A DNA stretch of 64,000 nucleotides from Bradyrhizobium sp. SSBR45G (GCF_030159255.1 NZ_BSCT01000023.1:1-64000); one strand, 5' to 3'; positions 6,932 to 16,669 are shown, counted from the first letter of the stretch. Program-made: numbers and translations. Notes: generated from the letters alone by a model not told the origin.

Positions 6932-9520
6932 TTATTCATGCACCTCGCGGGGCTTGCCCATCAGCGCGGGCTGGAACAGCAGCACCGCGGCAAGCGTCGT
7001 GACCAGCGACAGCGCGAGCAGCTTGCCCATGCTGGATGTGCCCGGATGGCTCGACAGCCACAGGCTGCCGAACGCGGTCGCCGTGGTCAGCGCGCTGAAG
7101 AAGATCGCGCGCGTCAGGCTGGTCTGCAGCAGGTTGGTGCGGCCGCCGCGCCACGCCACCACGTAGTAGATCTTGAACGCGACACCAATGCCGAGCAGCA
7201 GCGGCAGCGCGACGATGTTGGCGAAGTTCAGCGGCAGCTTGATCAGCACGCAGATCTCGAGCGTCACCGCACCGGCGACCAGAAGCGGCACCAGGGTCAT
7301 CAGCACGTCGGAGAAGCGCTTCAGCGTCACCCAGAGCAGCAGGCTGATCACGACCAGCGAATAGATGCCGGCATGGATGAATGCCTTCACGATCGTGTCA
7401 CCCGACTTCAGGATCGAGACCGGGCCGCCGATCGCGTTCGGCTCGGCCGTCAGCACGGCATTGGCGAACCGCCTGAGATTGTCGTTGTCGTTGGGGTCGC
7501 CCTTGGGCTGCGCCTCGACCCGAATCAGGCCGTCCTTGCTCTTCCACTGCGACACCAGGTCGGGCGGCAGGCTGGAGAGCGTCACCGGCTGCGCCTGCAG
7601 GGTGGCGCCGAGTTGCTCCAGCGTGATCTTCCACGGCTCGACGAACACGGCCTGCGCCTTGTTGCGCAGCGCCTCGCTTGCGCCAGCCAACTTGGCGAGC
7701 GCATCCGCCAGGCGGCGCGACGCCACCGCGCCCGGGCCCTTGCCGTCGCCTGCGGTGCGCCGGAGATTGTCGACGGTCGAGTTGAGCGCGTCGACATTCT
7801 CCTTGTCGCTCGGCGCGGCGTCGATCTGGTCGGGATTGATTGCAGGTCCCAGCACCTTCGCGCCCTGCGCGATCAGCTTCAGCTTGGCCGGCTGGTCCTC
7901 GGGCACGAAGCTGTCGAGCGATAGGACGCGCGCCACCTCCGGCAGCTTCGACAGCTTGGCCTCGATCGCCTTGGCCTCGGTCTCCGAACGGGTCAGCACG
8001 TCGATGGCATTGGCGCCGGTGTTCGGATCCTTTCGCAGGTCGAGATAGGTCGCGATCGACTCGGCGCGCGGGTTACGCAGGTTCATCGGGTTGAAGTCGA
8101 ACTTCATGTAATAGAGCAGCGGCAGGCCGGCGATGACCAGGCCGAGCGTGCCGACGATGATCGGCACGCGGTGCTTCTCGAGGAATTCGTCGACCGGCGC
8201 CAGGAAGGCGTAGCCGACCGGCTCCTTCTCGCCGGGCGGATTGAGGATCTTCAGGAGCGCCGGCAGCACCGTGATCGACGACAGGAAGGCGATGATCATG
8301 CCGGCGCCGGCGATGGCGCCGAGCTCGGAGATGCCCTTGTAGTCGGTCGGCAGGAAGCACAGAAAACCGGCAGCGGTTGCCATCGCCGCGAGCGACAGCG
8401 GCACCGCCGAGCGGTGCGCCGCTTCCGCAAGCGCCTCCGGCAGATTGTCGTTCTTGAACCGCTCGGAGCGGTAGCGGACGCTGAACTGGATGCCGAAATC
8501 GACGCCGAGGCCGATGAACAGCACGGCGAACGCGACCGACAGCAGATTGAGCGAGCCGACCATCATCAGGCCGACGGCCGTGGTCAGCGCGAGCCCGATG
8601 AACAGATTGATGAACACGGCCGAGATGATCTTGGCCGAATGCAGCGCCAGCCAGAGAATGATCAGCACGACCACGACGGTGCCGATGCCGTTGACGACGG
8701 CGCCCTCCTGCACCGTGGCGTATTCCTCATTCGCAATCGGCACCGGGCCGGTCAGCCTGACGCGGGCGTGGAAGCGGTTCGGAAAATCCAGATCGGCAGC
8801 CGCCTGGCGGATCGCATCGGTCGCGCCCTTGCCGGGCTCCAGCGCCTGATAGTCGAGGATCGGCTTGAACTGGATGAAGGCGCGCTTGTCGCTGTCGGCG
8901 AGCGGCTTGTCGGAGATCAGCTGGCGCCAGGAGAACGTCGCATCGCCCTTCTCGAGCACGGTCTCGACCGTCTGCGAGATGTAGTCGAACGGCCGGGCTG
9001 CGTTGTCGAGCTGGACCTGGCCGCGCTTGACGCCGGCAAGACCGGTCTCGAGCGCGCCGGTGAGGCCGCGGATCGAAGGATCGCCGGCCATGATCTCGAC
9101 CAGCGGCGCCGCCTGCGCGAACTGGTCAGTCAACTGCTTGACCTCCTCGGTCGGCAGGAACAGCAGGCCATTCCGGGCGAAGAACTCGCCACCGCCGAGC
9201 AGCTCCACCGAGGAGAAGTTCGTGGTGTCGCTCTTGAGCTTCTTGGCGAGCGCATCCGCCGCCACGCCGGTCAGCTCCGGCGTCGCCGCCTCGACCACGC
9301 CGAGGATCATACGGTCGCGATCGAACGCCTGCTCATACTGCTGGTCGCGCTTGCGCCAGTCGAGCTCGGGCGAAATCAGCTTGTTGATATCGGTATTGAT
9401 GGAAAAATGGCGAGCGGTATAGACGCCCGCGCCCACCGACAGGAGAAGACCCGCAATCAATGTCGGCCACGCAAACCGTGTGCAGGCCTTGACGATCGAG
9501 ACAACAAACGTGGTCAGCAC
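6932..9520 (-). CDS. hpnN: Hopanoid RND transporter HpnN
   Basis: The 862-residue RND/MMPL-family protein has an N-terminal membrane helix, a large periplasmic domain, a bundle of membrane helices with the motif GLGVDFGIQFSVRYRSE, a second periplasmic domain and a second helix bundle. This is the two-fold pattern expected of the family. HpnN moves hopanoids from the inner to the outer membrane. It starts at a GTG (9520), and its 5' end faces ispH across a 462-base gap. Gene order (hpnN, ispH, hpnH, then hpnG) matches hopanoid clusters of related Rhizobiales. Confidence 0.9.
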   Translation of the reverse strand: MLTTFVVSIVKACTRFAWPTLIAGLLLSVGAGVYTARHFSINTDINKLISPELDWRKRDQQYEQAFDRDRMILGVVEAATPELTGVAADALAKKLKSDTTNFSSVELLGGGEFFARNGLLFLPTEEVKQLTDQFAQAAPLVEIMAGDPSIRGLTGALETGLAGVKRGQVQLDNAARPFDYISQTVETVLEKGDATFSWRQLISDKPLADSDKRAFIQFKPILDYQALEPGKGATDAIRQAAADLDFPNRFHARVRLTGPVPIANEEYATVQEGAVVNGIGTVVVVLIILWLALHSAKIISAVFINLFIGLALTTAVGLMMVGSLNLLSVAFAVLFIGLGVDFGIQFSVRYRSERFKNDNLPEALAEAAHRSAVPLSLAAMATAAGFLCFLPTDYKGISELGAIAGAGMIIAFLSSITVLPALLKILNPPGEKEPVGYAFLAPVDEFLEKHRVPIIVGTLGLVIAGLPLLYYMKFDFNPMNLRNPRAESIATYLDLRKDPNTGANAIDVLTRSETEAKAIEAKLSKLPEVARVLSLDSFVPEDQPAKLKLIAQGAKVLGPAINPDQIDAAPSDKENVDALNSTVDNLRRTAGDGKGPGAVASRRLADALAKLAGASEALRNKAQAVFVEPWKITLEQLGATLQAQPVTLSSLPPDLVSQWKSKDGLIRVEAQPKGDPNDNDNLRRFANAVLTAEPNAIGGPVSILKSGDTIVKAFIHAGIYSLVVISLLLWVTLKRFSDVLMTLVPLLVAGAVTLEICVLIKLPLNFANIVALPLLLGIGVAFKIYYVVAWRGGRTNLLQTSLTRAIFFSALTTATAFGSLWLSSHPGTSSMGKLLALSLVTTLAAVLLFQPALMGKPREVHE

Positions 9521-9982
9521 TTCGTGACTTTCTCATGTTTGGAGAGCTGGGCGGAAACGTCCGCTTCAAGGCGGAGTTCCCCGGCCGTTGCCAAGCTCGG
9601 AGCATGCCCGGGCTGGATCTGGCCCAGCCTTCGGAGACGAGGATGGTCCCTGGACGGCGGATCAGGTCGAACGATGCACGGAACCGTCGGGGCGGCTGAT
9701 ATAGCGGCTGTTCTCGGCGGTAAAGTGACGAACGAGTGAGAGTGTAAGCACCTTAATTGACTGAATTAATTTATAATTACTAAATTACCTTCGACGGCTT
9801 CCGCACTCTGTGCGGCAGATCACATGCGAGCGACTTGCAGACCGGCTTTTCTCTCTGCTCGATTTTTGACACAAAGCCCTGCGCTTTCATGCACATCGGC
9901 GGGCGAATTGGGGCATTCGCCCTGGTGCGGATATTGCACCGCAGTTTCGCGCACGGAGGCAGCAGGTCGAAAGTGAGGCAAC
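9521..9982. other. Divergent promoter region of hpnN and ispH
   Basis: This 462-base region contains no credible gene. It includes an AT-rich tract at about 9750-9790, unusual for this GC-rich DNA. A TTGACA box at 9866-9871 faces ispH but lacks a clear -10 at normal spacing. It must carry promoters for both flanking genes. Confidence 0.5.
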
Positions 9983-10927
9983 GTGGCTGACGGACGTCCC
10001 TTGCAGGTGTACCTCGCGCAACCGCGCGGGTTTTGTGCTGGCGTCGTGCGCGCGATCGAGATCGTCGAGCGTGCGCTGGAGAAGTACGGGCCGCCGGTCT
10101 ATGTGCGTCACGAGATCGTGCACAACAAATACGTCGTGGAGAGCCTGAAGGCGAAGGGCGCGATCTTCGTCGAGGATCTCTCCGAGGTACCGCCTCGTGC
10201 CGTCACCGTGTTCAGCGCCCATGGCGTCGCCCGCTCGGTGGAGGAAGAGGCTGCCGCCCGCGGCCTGCCGGTGCTCAATGCCACCTGCCCGCTGGTCACC
10301 AAGGTGCACAACCAGGGCAAGAACTATCGGGCCAAGGGCCGCACCCTGGTGCTGATCGGCCATGCCGGCCATCCGGAGGTCGAGGGAACCATCGGCCAGG
10401 TTCCCGGCCCGGTCTACCTGGTCCAGAACACGGCCGATGTGGCGGCCCTGCCCCTGCCCTTGGACACGCCGCTGGCCTATATTACCCAGACCACGCTCAG
10501 CGTGGACGATACCAGGGACATCATTTCAGCCCTCCAGGCCCGCTTTACAGACCTCCAAGGTCCCGATATCCGGGATATCTGCTATGCGACACAGAACCGG
10601 CAATCTGCGGTAAGGGATCTGAGCAAGCTGGTGGACGTCATCCTGGTGGTGGGCGCCGCCAACAGCTCCAACTCGAACAGACTGCGCGAGATCGGCACCG
10701 AGGCCGGGATCGCGAGCTATCTGATCGCAGATGGCAGCGAGCTGAACCCGGTTTGGCTGAAGGACGCCAAGGCCGTCGGCATCACCGCCGGCGCCTCGGC
10801 TCCCGAAGTGCTCGTCGACGACGTGATACAGGCCCTGCGGCGCATCGGACCGGTCGAGGTCGCGGTGGTCCCGGGGCGGGAAGAAAACATCGAATTCCGC
10901 CTGCCGGCTGAGCTGGTCGCGGGCTGA
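9983..10927 (+). CDS. ispH: 4-hydroxy-3-methylbut-2-enyl diphosphate reductase
   Basis: The 314-residue enzyme of the MEP isoprenoid pathway reduces HMBPP to IPP and DMAPP. The three cysteines that bind the iron-sulfur cluster are in place: Cys18 (RGFCAG), Cys102 (NATCPLV) and Cys200 ([12 protein letters not shown]). The start is a GTG with AGTGAGG just upstream. hpnH follows after 34 bases on the same strand, so ispH is probably co-transcribed with it. This places isoprenoid precursor supply in the hopanoid block. Confidence 0.96.
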   Translation: MADGRPLQVYLAQPRGFCAGVVRAIEIVERALEKYGPPVYVRHEIVHNKYVVESLKAKGAIFVEDLSEVPPRAVTVFSAHGVARSVEEEAAARGLPVLNATCPLVTKVHNQGKNYRAKGRTLVLIGHAGHPEVEGTIGQVPGPVYLVQNTADVAALPLPLDTPLAYITQTTLSVDDTRDIISALQARFTDLQGPDIRDICYATQNRQSAVRDLSKLVDVILVVGAANSSNSNRLREIGTEAGIASYLIADGSELNPVWLKDAKAVGITAGASAPEVLVDDVIQALRRIGPVEVAVVPGREENIEFRLPAELVAG

Positions 10928-10961
10928 TCGGTCCTCGTTTGGTCCAGAAAGAAGAGACGTA

Positions 10962-12110
10962 ATGGCAATCCCCTTCCATAAGGAACTGCGTATCGGGGCC
11001 TATCTGATGAAGCAGAAGCTTCTCGGCCGGAAACGCTATCCGCTCGTGCTGATGCTCGAACCGCTGTTCCGCTGCAACCTGGCGTGCGCCGGCTGCGGCA
11101 AGATCGACTATCCCGACGCGATCCTCAACCGCCGCATGAGCGCGCAGGAGTGCTGGGACGCCGCCGACGAATGCGGTGCGCCGATGGTGGCGATCCCCGG
11201 CGGCGAGCCGCTGATCCACAAGGAGATCGGCGAGATCGTGCGCGGCCTGGTGGCGCGCAAGAAGTTCGTCTCGCTCTGCACCAATGCGCTGCTCTTGGAA
11301 AAGAAGCTCGATCTGTTCGAGCCCTCGCCCTATCTGTTCTTCTCGGTGCATCTCGACGGCCTGCGCGAGCATCACGACAAGGCGGTGTCGCAGAAGGGCG
11401 TGTTCGATCGCGCGGTGTCGGCGATCAAGGCCGCCAAGGCCCGCGGCTTCGCCGTCAACGTCAATGCGACCATCTTCGACAATCATCCGGCCGAGGAGAT
11501 CGCAAAATTCCTCGACTTCACCACCGAGCTCGGCGTCGGCGTCACGATGTCGCCGGGCTATGCCTATGAGCGCGCGCCGGACCAGGAGCACTTCCTGAAC
11601 CGCACCAAGACCAAGCAGTTGTTCCGCGACGTGTTCGCGCTCGGCAAGGGCAAGAAGTGGAATTTCATGCATTCCGGCCTGTTCCTCGACTTCCTGGCCG
11701 GCAACCAGGAGTTCGAGTGCACGCCCTGGGGCATGCCCGCGCGCAACATCTTCGGCTGGCAGAAGCCCTGCTACCTCCTCGGCGAAGGCTACACCAAGAC
11801 CTTCAAGGAGCTGATGGAGACGACGGACTGGGAGACCTACGGCACCGGCAAGTACGAGAAGTGCGCCGACTGCATGGCGCATTGCGGCTATGAGGCCACC
11901 GCCGCCGACGCCGCGCTGACCAACCCGATCAAGGCGATGTTCGTGTCGCTGCGCGGCATCAAGACCGAAGGTCCGATGGCCCCGGAGATCGACCTCTCCA
12001 AGCAGCGCCCGGCGCAGTACGTGTTCTCGTCGGAGGTGCAGAAGCGCCTGTCCGACATCCGCAAGGACGAGGCGGTCGAGGCACAGCAGAAGGCGTCGAC
12101 CGCGGCTTGA
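10962..12110 (+). CDS. hpnH: Adenosyl-hopene transferase HpnH (radical SAM)
   Basis: The 382-residue radical SAM protein has the cluster motif Cys38-x3-Cys42-x2-Cys45 (FRCNLACAGCGK), a GGEP SAM-binding motif (IPGGEPL), and a C-terminal Cys-rich segment (YEKCADCMAHCGYE). HpnH joins a 5'-deoxyadenosyl group to the hopene side chain, giving adenosylhopane, the first step of side-chain extension. The GAAGAGA ribosome site precedes the ATG. It follows ispH by 34 bases and ends at a clear terminator. HpnG, which acts next, is convergent at 12387-13127. Confidence 0.95.
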   Translation: MAIPFHKELRIGAYLMKQKLLGRKRYPLVLMLEPLFRCNLACAGCGKIDYPDAILNRRMSAQECWDAADECGAPMVAIPGGEPLIHKEIGEIVRGLVARKKFVSLCTNALLLEKKLDLFEPSPYLFFSVHLDGLREHHDKAVSQKGVFDRAVSAIKAAKARGFAVNVNATIFDNHPAEEIAKFLDFTTELGVGVTMSPGYAYERAPDQEHFLNRTKTKQLFRDVFALGKGKKWNFMHSGLFLDFLAGNQEFECTPWGMPARNIFGWQKPCYLLGEGYTKTFKELMETTDWETYGTGKYEKCADCMAHCGYEATAADAALTNPIKAMFVSLRGIKTEGPMAPEIDLSKQRPAQYVFSSEVQKRLSDIRKDEAVEAQQKASTAA

Positions 12111-12134
12111 TCGGCTGAGATCTCGACAGACATT

Positions 12135-12166
12135 AAAAGGCCGCCGAGCGATCGGCGGCCTTTTTT
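12135..12166 (+). terminator. Rho-independent terminator after hpnH
   Basis: A 13-base stem (12135-12147 with 12152-12164, core GGCCGCCGA) closes a GCGA loop and runs into TTTTTT. It lies 25 bases past the hpnH stop. The A-run on the left could also let it stop transcription from the minus strand. Confidence 0.9.
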
Positions 12167-12244
12167 GTTGCGATCATATTCGAGAGCGCGGCGGTTTGCG
12201 TGTCAGCGCCGGCATCGGCGCGCCCGAGCAACGCTCTCTCCACG

Positions 12245-12320
12245 CGTCATTGCGAGCGCAGCGAAGCAATCCAGAGTCCCGCACACCACTCTGGATTGCT
12301 TCGCTGCGCTCGCAATGACG
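12245..12320. repeat. Perfect palindromic intergenic repeat, family B
   Basis: Two perfect inverted arms of 33 bases (12245-12277 and 12288-12320) surround a 10-base loop. The core is CATTGCGAGCGCAGCGAAGC. It lies between convergent hpnH and hpnG. It resembles the CGTCATTGCGAGCGCAGCGAAGC elements scattered through Bradyrhizobium and Rhodopseudomonas genomes. Confidence 0.85.
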
Positions 12321-12386
12321 GAGCAAGCTGAATGAGCGAGAAAAATCGCCGATAAGAGTTAGCGACCGCTCGCAAGTCGTGACCGC

Positions 12387-13127
12387 TCACGCCTCGGCGG
12401 CGGCCAGCGTCTCGGTCTCGAGGAAGTGCTCGGCGGCAAGCAGGCCGCTCAGCAGCAGGTCGCGGGCGCCGCGCAACGAGCGCAGGGCGCGGTTGAACTC
12501 GATGCCCGTCGACACCAGGCCGCCCAGCACGGTCGGATTGCGGGCCACGCCGCGCAGGATCATCGGCAGATCGATGTCGCCGTTCGGCTTGATCGCGTCC
12601 TTGGCGAGCGACGGCAGCGTGCGATGGGCGGGATCGGAGATCACGCGGAGCGCCGCGAAAGGCAGCCCGTATTGGGCGGCGTAAGCCGCGGCAATGTGGC
12701 TCTCCATGTCGACGGCGGCAGCACCGGTCTTCATGCGCAGCGCCGCCTTGCGGGCCTGCGCCACGACCACCTCCTCGGCCCCGGCGAGCACGCCGCGGAC
12801 GACGCGGCGCTTCTTCAGGGCCGCGCGGGCGATGTGCTCCTCGCGCAGGGACAATCCGGACAGCCAGCGGGCATCGCCCGCGGTGACCTCGGTGGCGACG
12901 ACGATATCGCCCGCCTTGAGGCTCGGATCGAGGCCACCGGCCACTCCGAAGCTGATGACGCCGCGAATCGAGGTGGGATCGAACACGGTGAGCAGCGAGC
13001 GCAATTGCTTGGGATCGCTCGAGCTGCAGATGACCATCATGCCGGGCCCCGCAGCGATGCGAGCCTCCTGCACAAGTCCGGTCACGACCAAGACCGGCCG
13101 CGGATCAATGGGGCGATCCGCGGACAT
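12387..13127 (-). CDS. hpnG: Hopanoid nucleosidase-type phosphorylase HpnG
   Basis: The 246-residue protein belongs to the purine-nucleoside phosphorylase family: GVISFGVAGGLDP, VDMESHIAAAYA and a conserved SDPAH segment. HpnG removes adenine from adenosylhopane, giving ribosylhopane. I chose the ATG at 13127 because GGGGA lies just before it and the protein then begins directly at the family fold. The reading frame stays open upstream but without recognisable sequence. In related clusters the cyclase gene shc directly precedes hpnG; here 356 non-coding bases separate it from hpnE. Confidence 0.88.
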   Translation of the reverse strand: MSADRPIDPRPVLVVTGLVQEARIAAGPGMMVICSSSDPKQLRSLLTVFDPTSIRGVISFGVAGGLDPSLKAGDIVVATEVTAGDARWLSGLSLREEHIARAALKKRRVVRGVLAGAEEVVVAQARKAALRMKTGAAAVDMESHIAAAYAAQYGLPFAALRVISDPAHRTLPSLAKDAIKPNGDIDLPMILRGVARNPTVLGGLVSTGIEFNRALRSLRGARDLLLSGLLAAEHFLETETLAAAEA

Positions 13128-13483
13128 TCCGTCCCCAATCCCCAACTTCACAATCCGACCCCTGACACCTGTTCGACGTCGCTTCGTCTTTTGTTCCAAA
13201 GCCCCAACCGCGGCGGCGCCAGAGCGGAAAGACCTTAACAAACCGAGGATTACGCAGAAAAAATCCGCGAGGAAACCCCGTTTGCGCCGCACTGCACCGG
13301 CCCGCGATGCGTTTTTTGCCCGGTGTTGCCATTTGGTCCCGCCAGCTGTGTTCCACGCTGAAACAGGCCCGCATGAGCTCCACCGTCGATGGAACTCTAA
13401 GCAAGAACTACGCCACGAAAATGTGAGAATCGCCTCACCGGGCGGGCGCCGACAGCATCCGGTCCCTCGGTCGGGAAGCGGCG
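13128..13483. other. Gap between hpnE and hpnG where shc (hpnF) is expected
   Basis: I found no open frame resembling squalene-hopene cyclase in this 356-base gap: no QW repeats, no DxDD motif, and no similarity to cyclase termini in any minus-strand frame. The gap probably holds the hpnG leader and promoter. See the finding on the missing cyclase. Confidence 0.75.
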
Positions 13484-14734
13484 TCAATTCCGTGCTAGCA
13501 GCAGGTCGGCAGCCCGGTCGCCGGACCGCACGGAGCCCTCGATGGTCGCCGGCAGGCCGGTGTCGGTCCAGTCGCCGGCCAAAGCGAGATTGCCGAACGC
13601 GGTCTTGCCCCCGGGCCGCAGCGCATTCTGCTCCGGAGTCGCCTCGAACGTGGCACGGCGCTCGCGCACGATCTGCCATGGCGGCAGCTCGCCCGTGATC
13701 CCGGCCGCCTTGCAGACATCGGCCCAGATCGCTGTGGCGAGCTCCTCGCGCGGCATGTCGACCAGCCGGTCCCCATTGCTGATGGTGACGGAAAGCCGCT
13801 GCGGGAAGGCGAACAGCCATTCGATCAGCCCGCCGACCACGCCAAGCAGCGCCGGCGAATCCTTGGGCGGGGTGATGCGGAAATGAGCATTGACGATGGC
13901 GCGATATTTCGTGGGCCCGGTCAGCCCCGGCAGCAGCGCCATCGCAGGCCGCGGCGGCACCGCCAGCACGACGACGTCGGACGGCCCGAGCGCAACGGTT
14001 TCATCGCCACCGAACTTCAGGCCGGTCACGCGGCCGCCCGCGCTGTCGAGGCCGCGAAGCTCGCGGCCGATCTGCACGCTGCCGCCTTTTCCTTCCAGGA
14101 ATTTGACGGCCGGATCGATCAGCACGCCCGACAGGCCATCGCGCGCGATCAGCGGCCGGCAGGCCTGGCCGCCGGCGAGCAGCGTCTCGCGCACGATGGC
14201 GCCGGCGAGCCCGGCCGAGCCTTCCGGCGGATCGCAGTTCAGCGCCGCCAGCAGCAGCGGCTGCACCAGCCTGTCGTACAGAAGCCCTTTGCAGGAAATG
14301 GTGTCGCCGATCGTCCTGGAGGTCCCAGCCCAGATCAGCGGCGACAGCGCGAGATAGTCGCCGAGCTTCGTATCGGGCACGCGGCGGCTCTCGTCGAACA
14401 CCCACAGCGGCAGCCGGCCGCTGCCGAGGTCGAGCACCCAGCGCTGTCCGCTTCTGATGTCGACGAAGGCAAACTGTGCGTCCTTCGGCCCCACCAGTCC
14501 CGCCTCCGAGCCGATCGCGCGGGCGTAGTCGAGCACGTGGTGATTGGCCGAGAGCAGCAGGTGATTGCCGTTGTCGATCACCAGATCGGTCGCGGCGTCG
14601 TAATAGGAGCGGCAGCGGCCGCCGAGCTGCTGCGTCGCTTCATGGACGTGCACGACGTAGCCCGCCTGGGCGAGCCGCACGCCGGCGGAGAAGCCGGAGA
14701 TTCCGGCGCCGATGATGTGAGCTGTCTTGGTCAT
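13484..14734 (-). CDS. hpnE: Squalene-forming FAD-dependent desaturase-type enzyme HpnE
   Basis: The 416-residue flavin amine-oxidase-fold protein has an N-terminal dinucleotide-binding motif (IIGAGISGFSAGVRLAQAGY) and a C-terminal FAD-contact segment (LALAGDWTDTGLPATIEGSVRSG). HpnE reduces hydroxysqualene to squalene, the last step of the HpnC-D-E route. Its start overlaps the hpnD stop by one base (TGATG), so it is translationally coupled. It is the last gene of the minus-strand hpnC-D-E run. Confidence 0.92.
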   Translation of the reverse strand: MTKTAHIIGAGISGFSAGVRLAQAGYVVHVHEATQQLGGRCRSYYDAATDLVIDNGNHLLLSANHHVLDYARAIGSEAGLVGPKDAQFAFVDIRSGQRWVLDLGSGRLPLWVFDESRRVPDTKLGDYLALSPLIWAGTSRTIGDTISCKGLLYDRLVQPLLLAALNCDPPEGSAGLAGAIVRETLLAGGQACRPLIARDGLSGVLIDPAVKFLEGKGGSVQIGRELRGLDSAGGRVTGLKFGGDETVALGPSDVVVLAVPPRPAMALLPGLTGPTKYRAIVNAHFRITPPKDSPALLGVVGGLIEWLFAFPQRLSVTISNGDRLVDMPREELATAIWADVCKAAGITGELPPWQIVRERRATFEATPEQNALRPGGKTAFGNLALAGDWTDTGLPATIEGSVRSGDRAADLLLARN

Positions 14735-15573
14735 CAGATGATAGCGTAACGGAGGATGATGCCGATCTTCGTGAGCTTGCTCACGCGGACAGGCTCACGC
14801 GGCAGCGCAAAGCCGCGGGCCATCAGCAGATCGAACACGGCGCGGTAGTATTTCGACATGATCCGCGGCGCCCGCACGGCGCGCCGGCGGTTGCGCCGCA
14901 TGATCTCGTCGGCTTTCTCGAAATGGGTCCTGGCCCTGACGGCAACCGAATTGCAGACCTTGGGCAGCGCCCGCTCCTGCGTGACCTTGGCCGGGTCGTC
15001 GCCGGTGATGCCGGCGAACAGCAGCGCCTCGCGCGGCAGATAAAGCCGGCCGATGCCGGCGTCCTCGTCGATGTCGCGCAGGATGTTGGTCAGCTGCAGC
15101 GCGCGGCCGAGATGATGGGCGAGCAGGATGCCGTCCTCCTCGGGCATGCCGAAGATGCGCACCGAGAGACGGCCCACCGCGCTCGCCACCCGGTCGCAAT
15201 ACAGGTCGAGGGTGGCGAGATCGGGCGCGCGGATCTCCTGCGGCACGTCCATCTCCATGCCGTCGATGATGGCGAGGAAGTCTTCCCGCTTCAGCCCGAA
15301 CGTCTTCACGGAGCTGACGTAGTCGCGCAGCCGCGGCGGCGGATTGCCTTGATACAGCGCATCGATGTCGTCACGCCATTGCTGCAGCGCCGCCAGCCGC
15401 TCCGGGCGCGGGCCGTCGGAATCAGCGATGTCGTCGACCTCGCGGCAGAAGCTGTAGACCTGGAACATCGCATCGCGCTGCGCGCGCGGCAGGATGCGCA
15501 TGGCGGCATAGAACGAGCTGCCGGACGCGGCCGTGCCGTGATCGACGTGGTCTGCGGTCGCCTCGAGGGTCAT
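14734..15573 (-). CDS. hpnD: Presqualene diphosphate synthase HpnD
   Basis: The 279-residue trans-isoprenyl diphosphate synthase-like enzyme joins two farnesyl diphosphates to presqualene diphosphate. Two Asp-rich motifs bind magnesium: DDIAD (residues 46-50, in FCREVDDIADSDG) and DIDEDAG in the second half. The start overlaps the hpnC stop by four bases and the stop overlaps the hpnE start by one, so hpnC-D-E form a tight operon. Confidence 0.93.
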   Translation of the reverse strand: MTLEATADHVDHGTAASGSSFYAAMRILPRAQRDAMFQVYSFCREVDDIADSDGPRPERLAALQQWRDDIDALYQGNPPPRLRDYVSSVKTFGLKREDFLAIIDGMEMDVPQEIRAPDLATLDLYCDRVASAVGRLSVRIFGMPEEDGILLAHHLGRALQLTNILRDIDEDAGIGRLYLPREALLFAGITGDDPAKVTQERALPKVCNSVAVRARTHFEKADEIMRRNRRRAVRAPRIMSKYYRAVFDLLMARGFALPREPVRVSKLTKIGIILRYAII

Positions 15574-16448
15574 GCGCCGGCCGCCGTTTTTGTCACCGGA
15601 TGACGACCGGCGACGCGGCGGCCAATCTCACCCATGACCGAGGTGAAGGTGAGGCCGAGCATCCCCGCCGGCGTCAGATGCACGCGCTCGCTGAGCGGAT
15701 CGCGCACCTTCAACAGCGCCACGATGCGGTCGGCGAAAGCCTGGATCACGGCGATCTCCAGCCCGAAGCGAAAATCCTGGACGCCGCTGTTGAGGTCCCT
15801 GCCCTCCTCGAGCAGCGCCGCGTTGTGGACGGCCAGCTTCTGCAGGCACGACAGCAGCTGCGGCGACGACTTGGAGTCTCCGAGCATCTCGATGGTCGCG
15901 CCGGCCTCGGCCAGGGCATCGCGCGGCAGATACACGCGGTTCAGCGCCTTGTAGTCCTTGCCGCAGTCCTGCAGGTGGTTGTTGATCTGCAGCCCGGCGC
16001 AGACCGCGTCCGATGCCGGCCATGTCGCGGTGGACTCGCCGTGCACGTCGAGCATGAAGCGGCCGACCGGCATCGCCGAATAGCGGCAGTAGTGGATCAC
16101 CTCGTCCCAGTTTTCGTAGCGCAGCTTGGTCACGTCCATGCGGAAAGCGACAAGGAGATCGAGGGCATGGCGCGGCGGCATGCCGCGTTCGGCCAGCGCG
16201 CGGCGCAGGCTGACGGCGACATCCTGGGTCTCGCCGGTCCCGGTCAGCTCGGCTTCCAGGAGGTCGAGCAGCCGCAGCTTCTCGTCGCCCGGCAGGCTCG
16301 GGTGATCGGCGATGTCGTCGGCGGTACGCACGAAATTGTAGAAGGCCAGGATCAGCGCCCGGTGCTCGGGACGGATGATCCATGACGCCACCGGAAAGTT
16401 CTCGTCCCGGTGTGTCTTGCCGGATCGCAAATCGCTCGCGGTGGTCAT
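15570..16448 (-). CDS. hpnC: Hydroxysqualene synthase HpnC
   Basis: The 292-residue squalene/phytoene synthase family member converts presqualene diphosphate to hydroxysqualene. The first Asp motif is RTADDIADHP near residues 41-50. In the second motif the usual Asp pair is weak (NNHLQDCGKDYKALNRVYLP), as is typical of HpnC. It is the first gene of the minus-strand hpnC-D-E operon, and its promoter should lie within 16449-16669. Confidence 0.92.
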   Translation of the reverse strand: MTTASDLRSGKTHRDENFPVASWIIRPEHRALILAFYNFVRTADDIADHPSLPGDEKLRLLDLLEAELTGTGETQDVAVSLRRALAERGMPPRHALDLLVAFRMDVTKLRYENWDEVIHYCRYSAMPVGRFMLDVHGESTATWPASDAVCAGLQINNHLQDCGKDYKALNRVYLPRDALAEAGATIEMLGDSKSSPQLLSCLQKLAVHNAALLEEGRDLNSGVQDFRFGLEIAVIQAFADRIVALLKVRDPLSERVHLTPAGMLGLTFTSVMGEIGRRVAGRHPVTKTAAGA

Positions 16449-16669
16449 GGACGAAACAGCTATCAGGTTGAAAGGGGCTTACGGAAAACAATGCCCGCCG
16501 CTTCGCTCATGCGAACGGATTGCTGGCCTCCATATAGGCGAAGATCCAGCCAAAACCAATGCAATCGATATCGGGCAGCCGATGCGGCGCGGCCGCCGCC
16601 CGCCCTGGCGGGCGAGCCGGCGGCCGTTAACCAAGAGAGTCCGGAACAACCGTTCCGAACGGCAACCGC

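Noticed and set aside
9866-9894. TTGACA housekeeping promoter for ispH
   Set aside because: The -35 is perfect but no acceptable -10 lies 16-18 bases away, so I kept it only as a comment on the region.
13105-13404. Minus-strand open frame in the hpnE-hpnG gap as a shc remnant
   Set aside because: Its translation has no cyclase motif and no QW repeat. It overlaps the hpnG leader and is rich in Arg and Trp by chance.
16642-16657. CGGAAC-AACC-GTTCCG inverted repeat before hpnC as a terminator or operator
   Set aside because: Short stem, no T-run, and no second copy. It may be chance.
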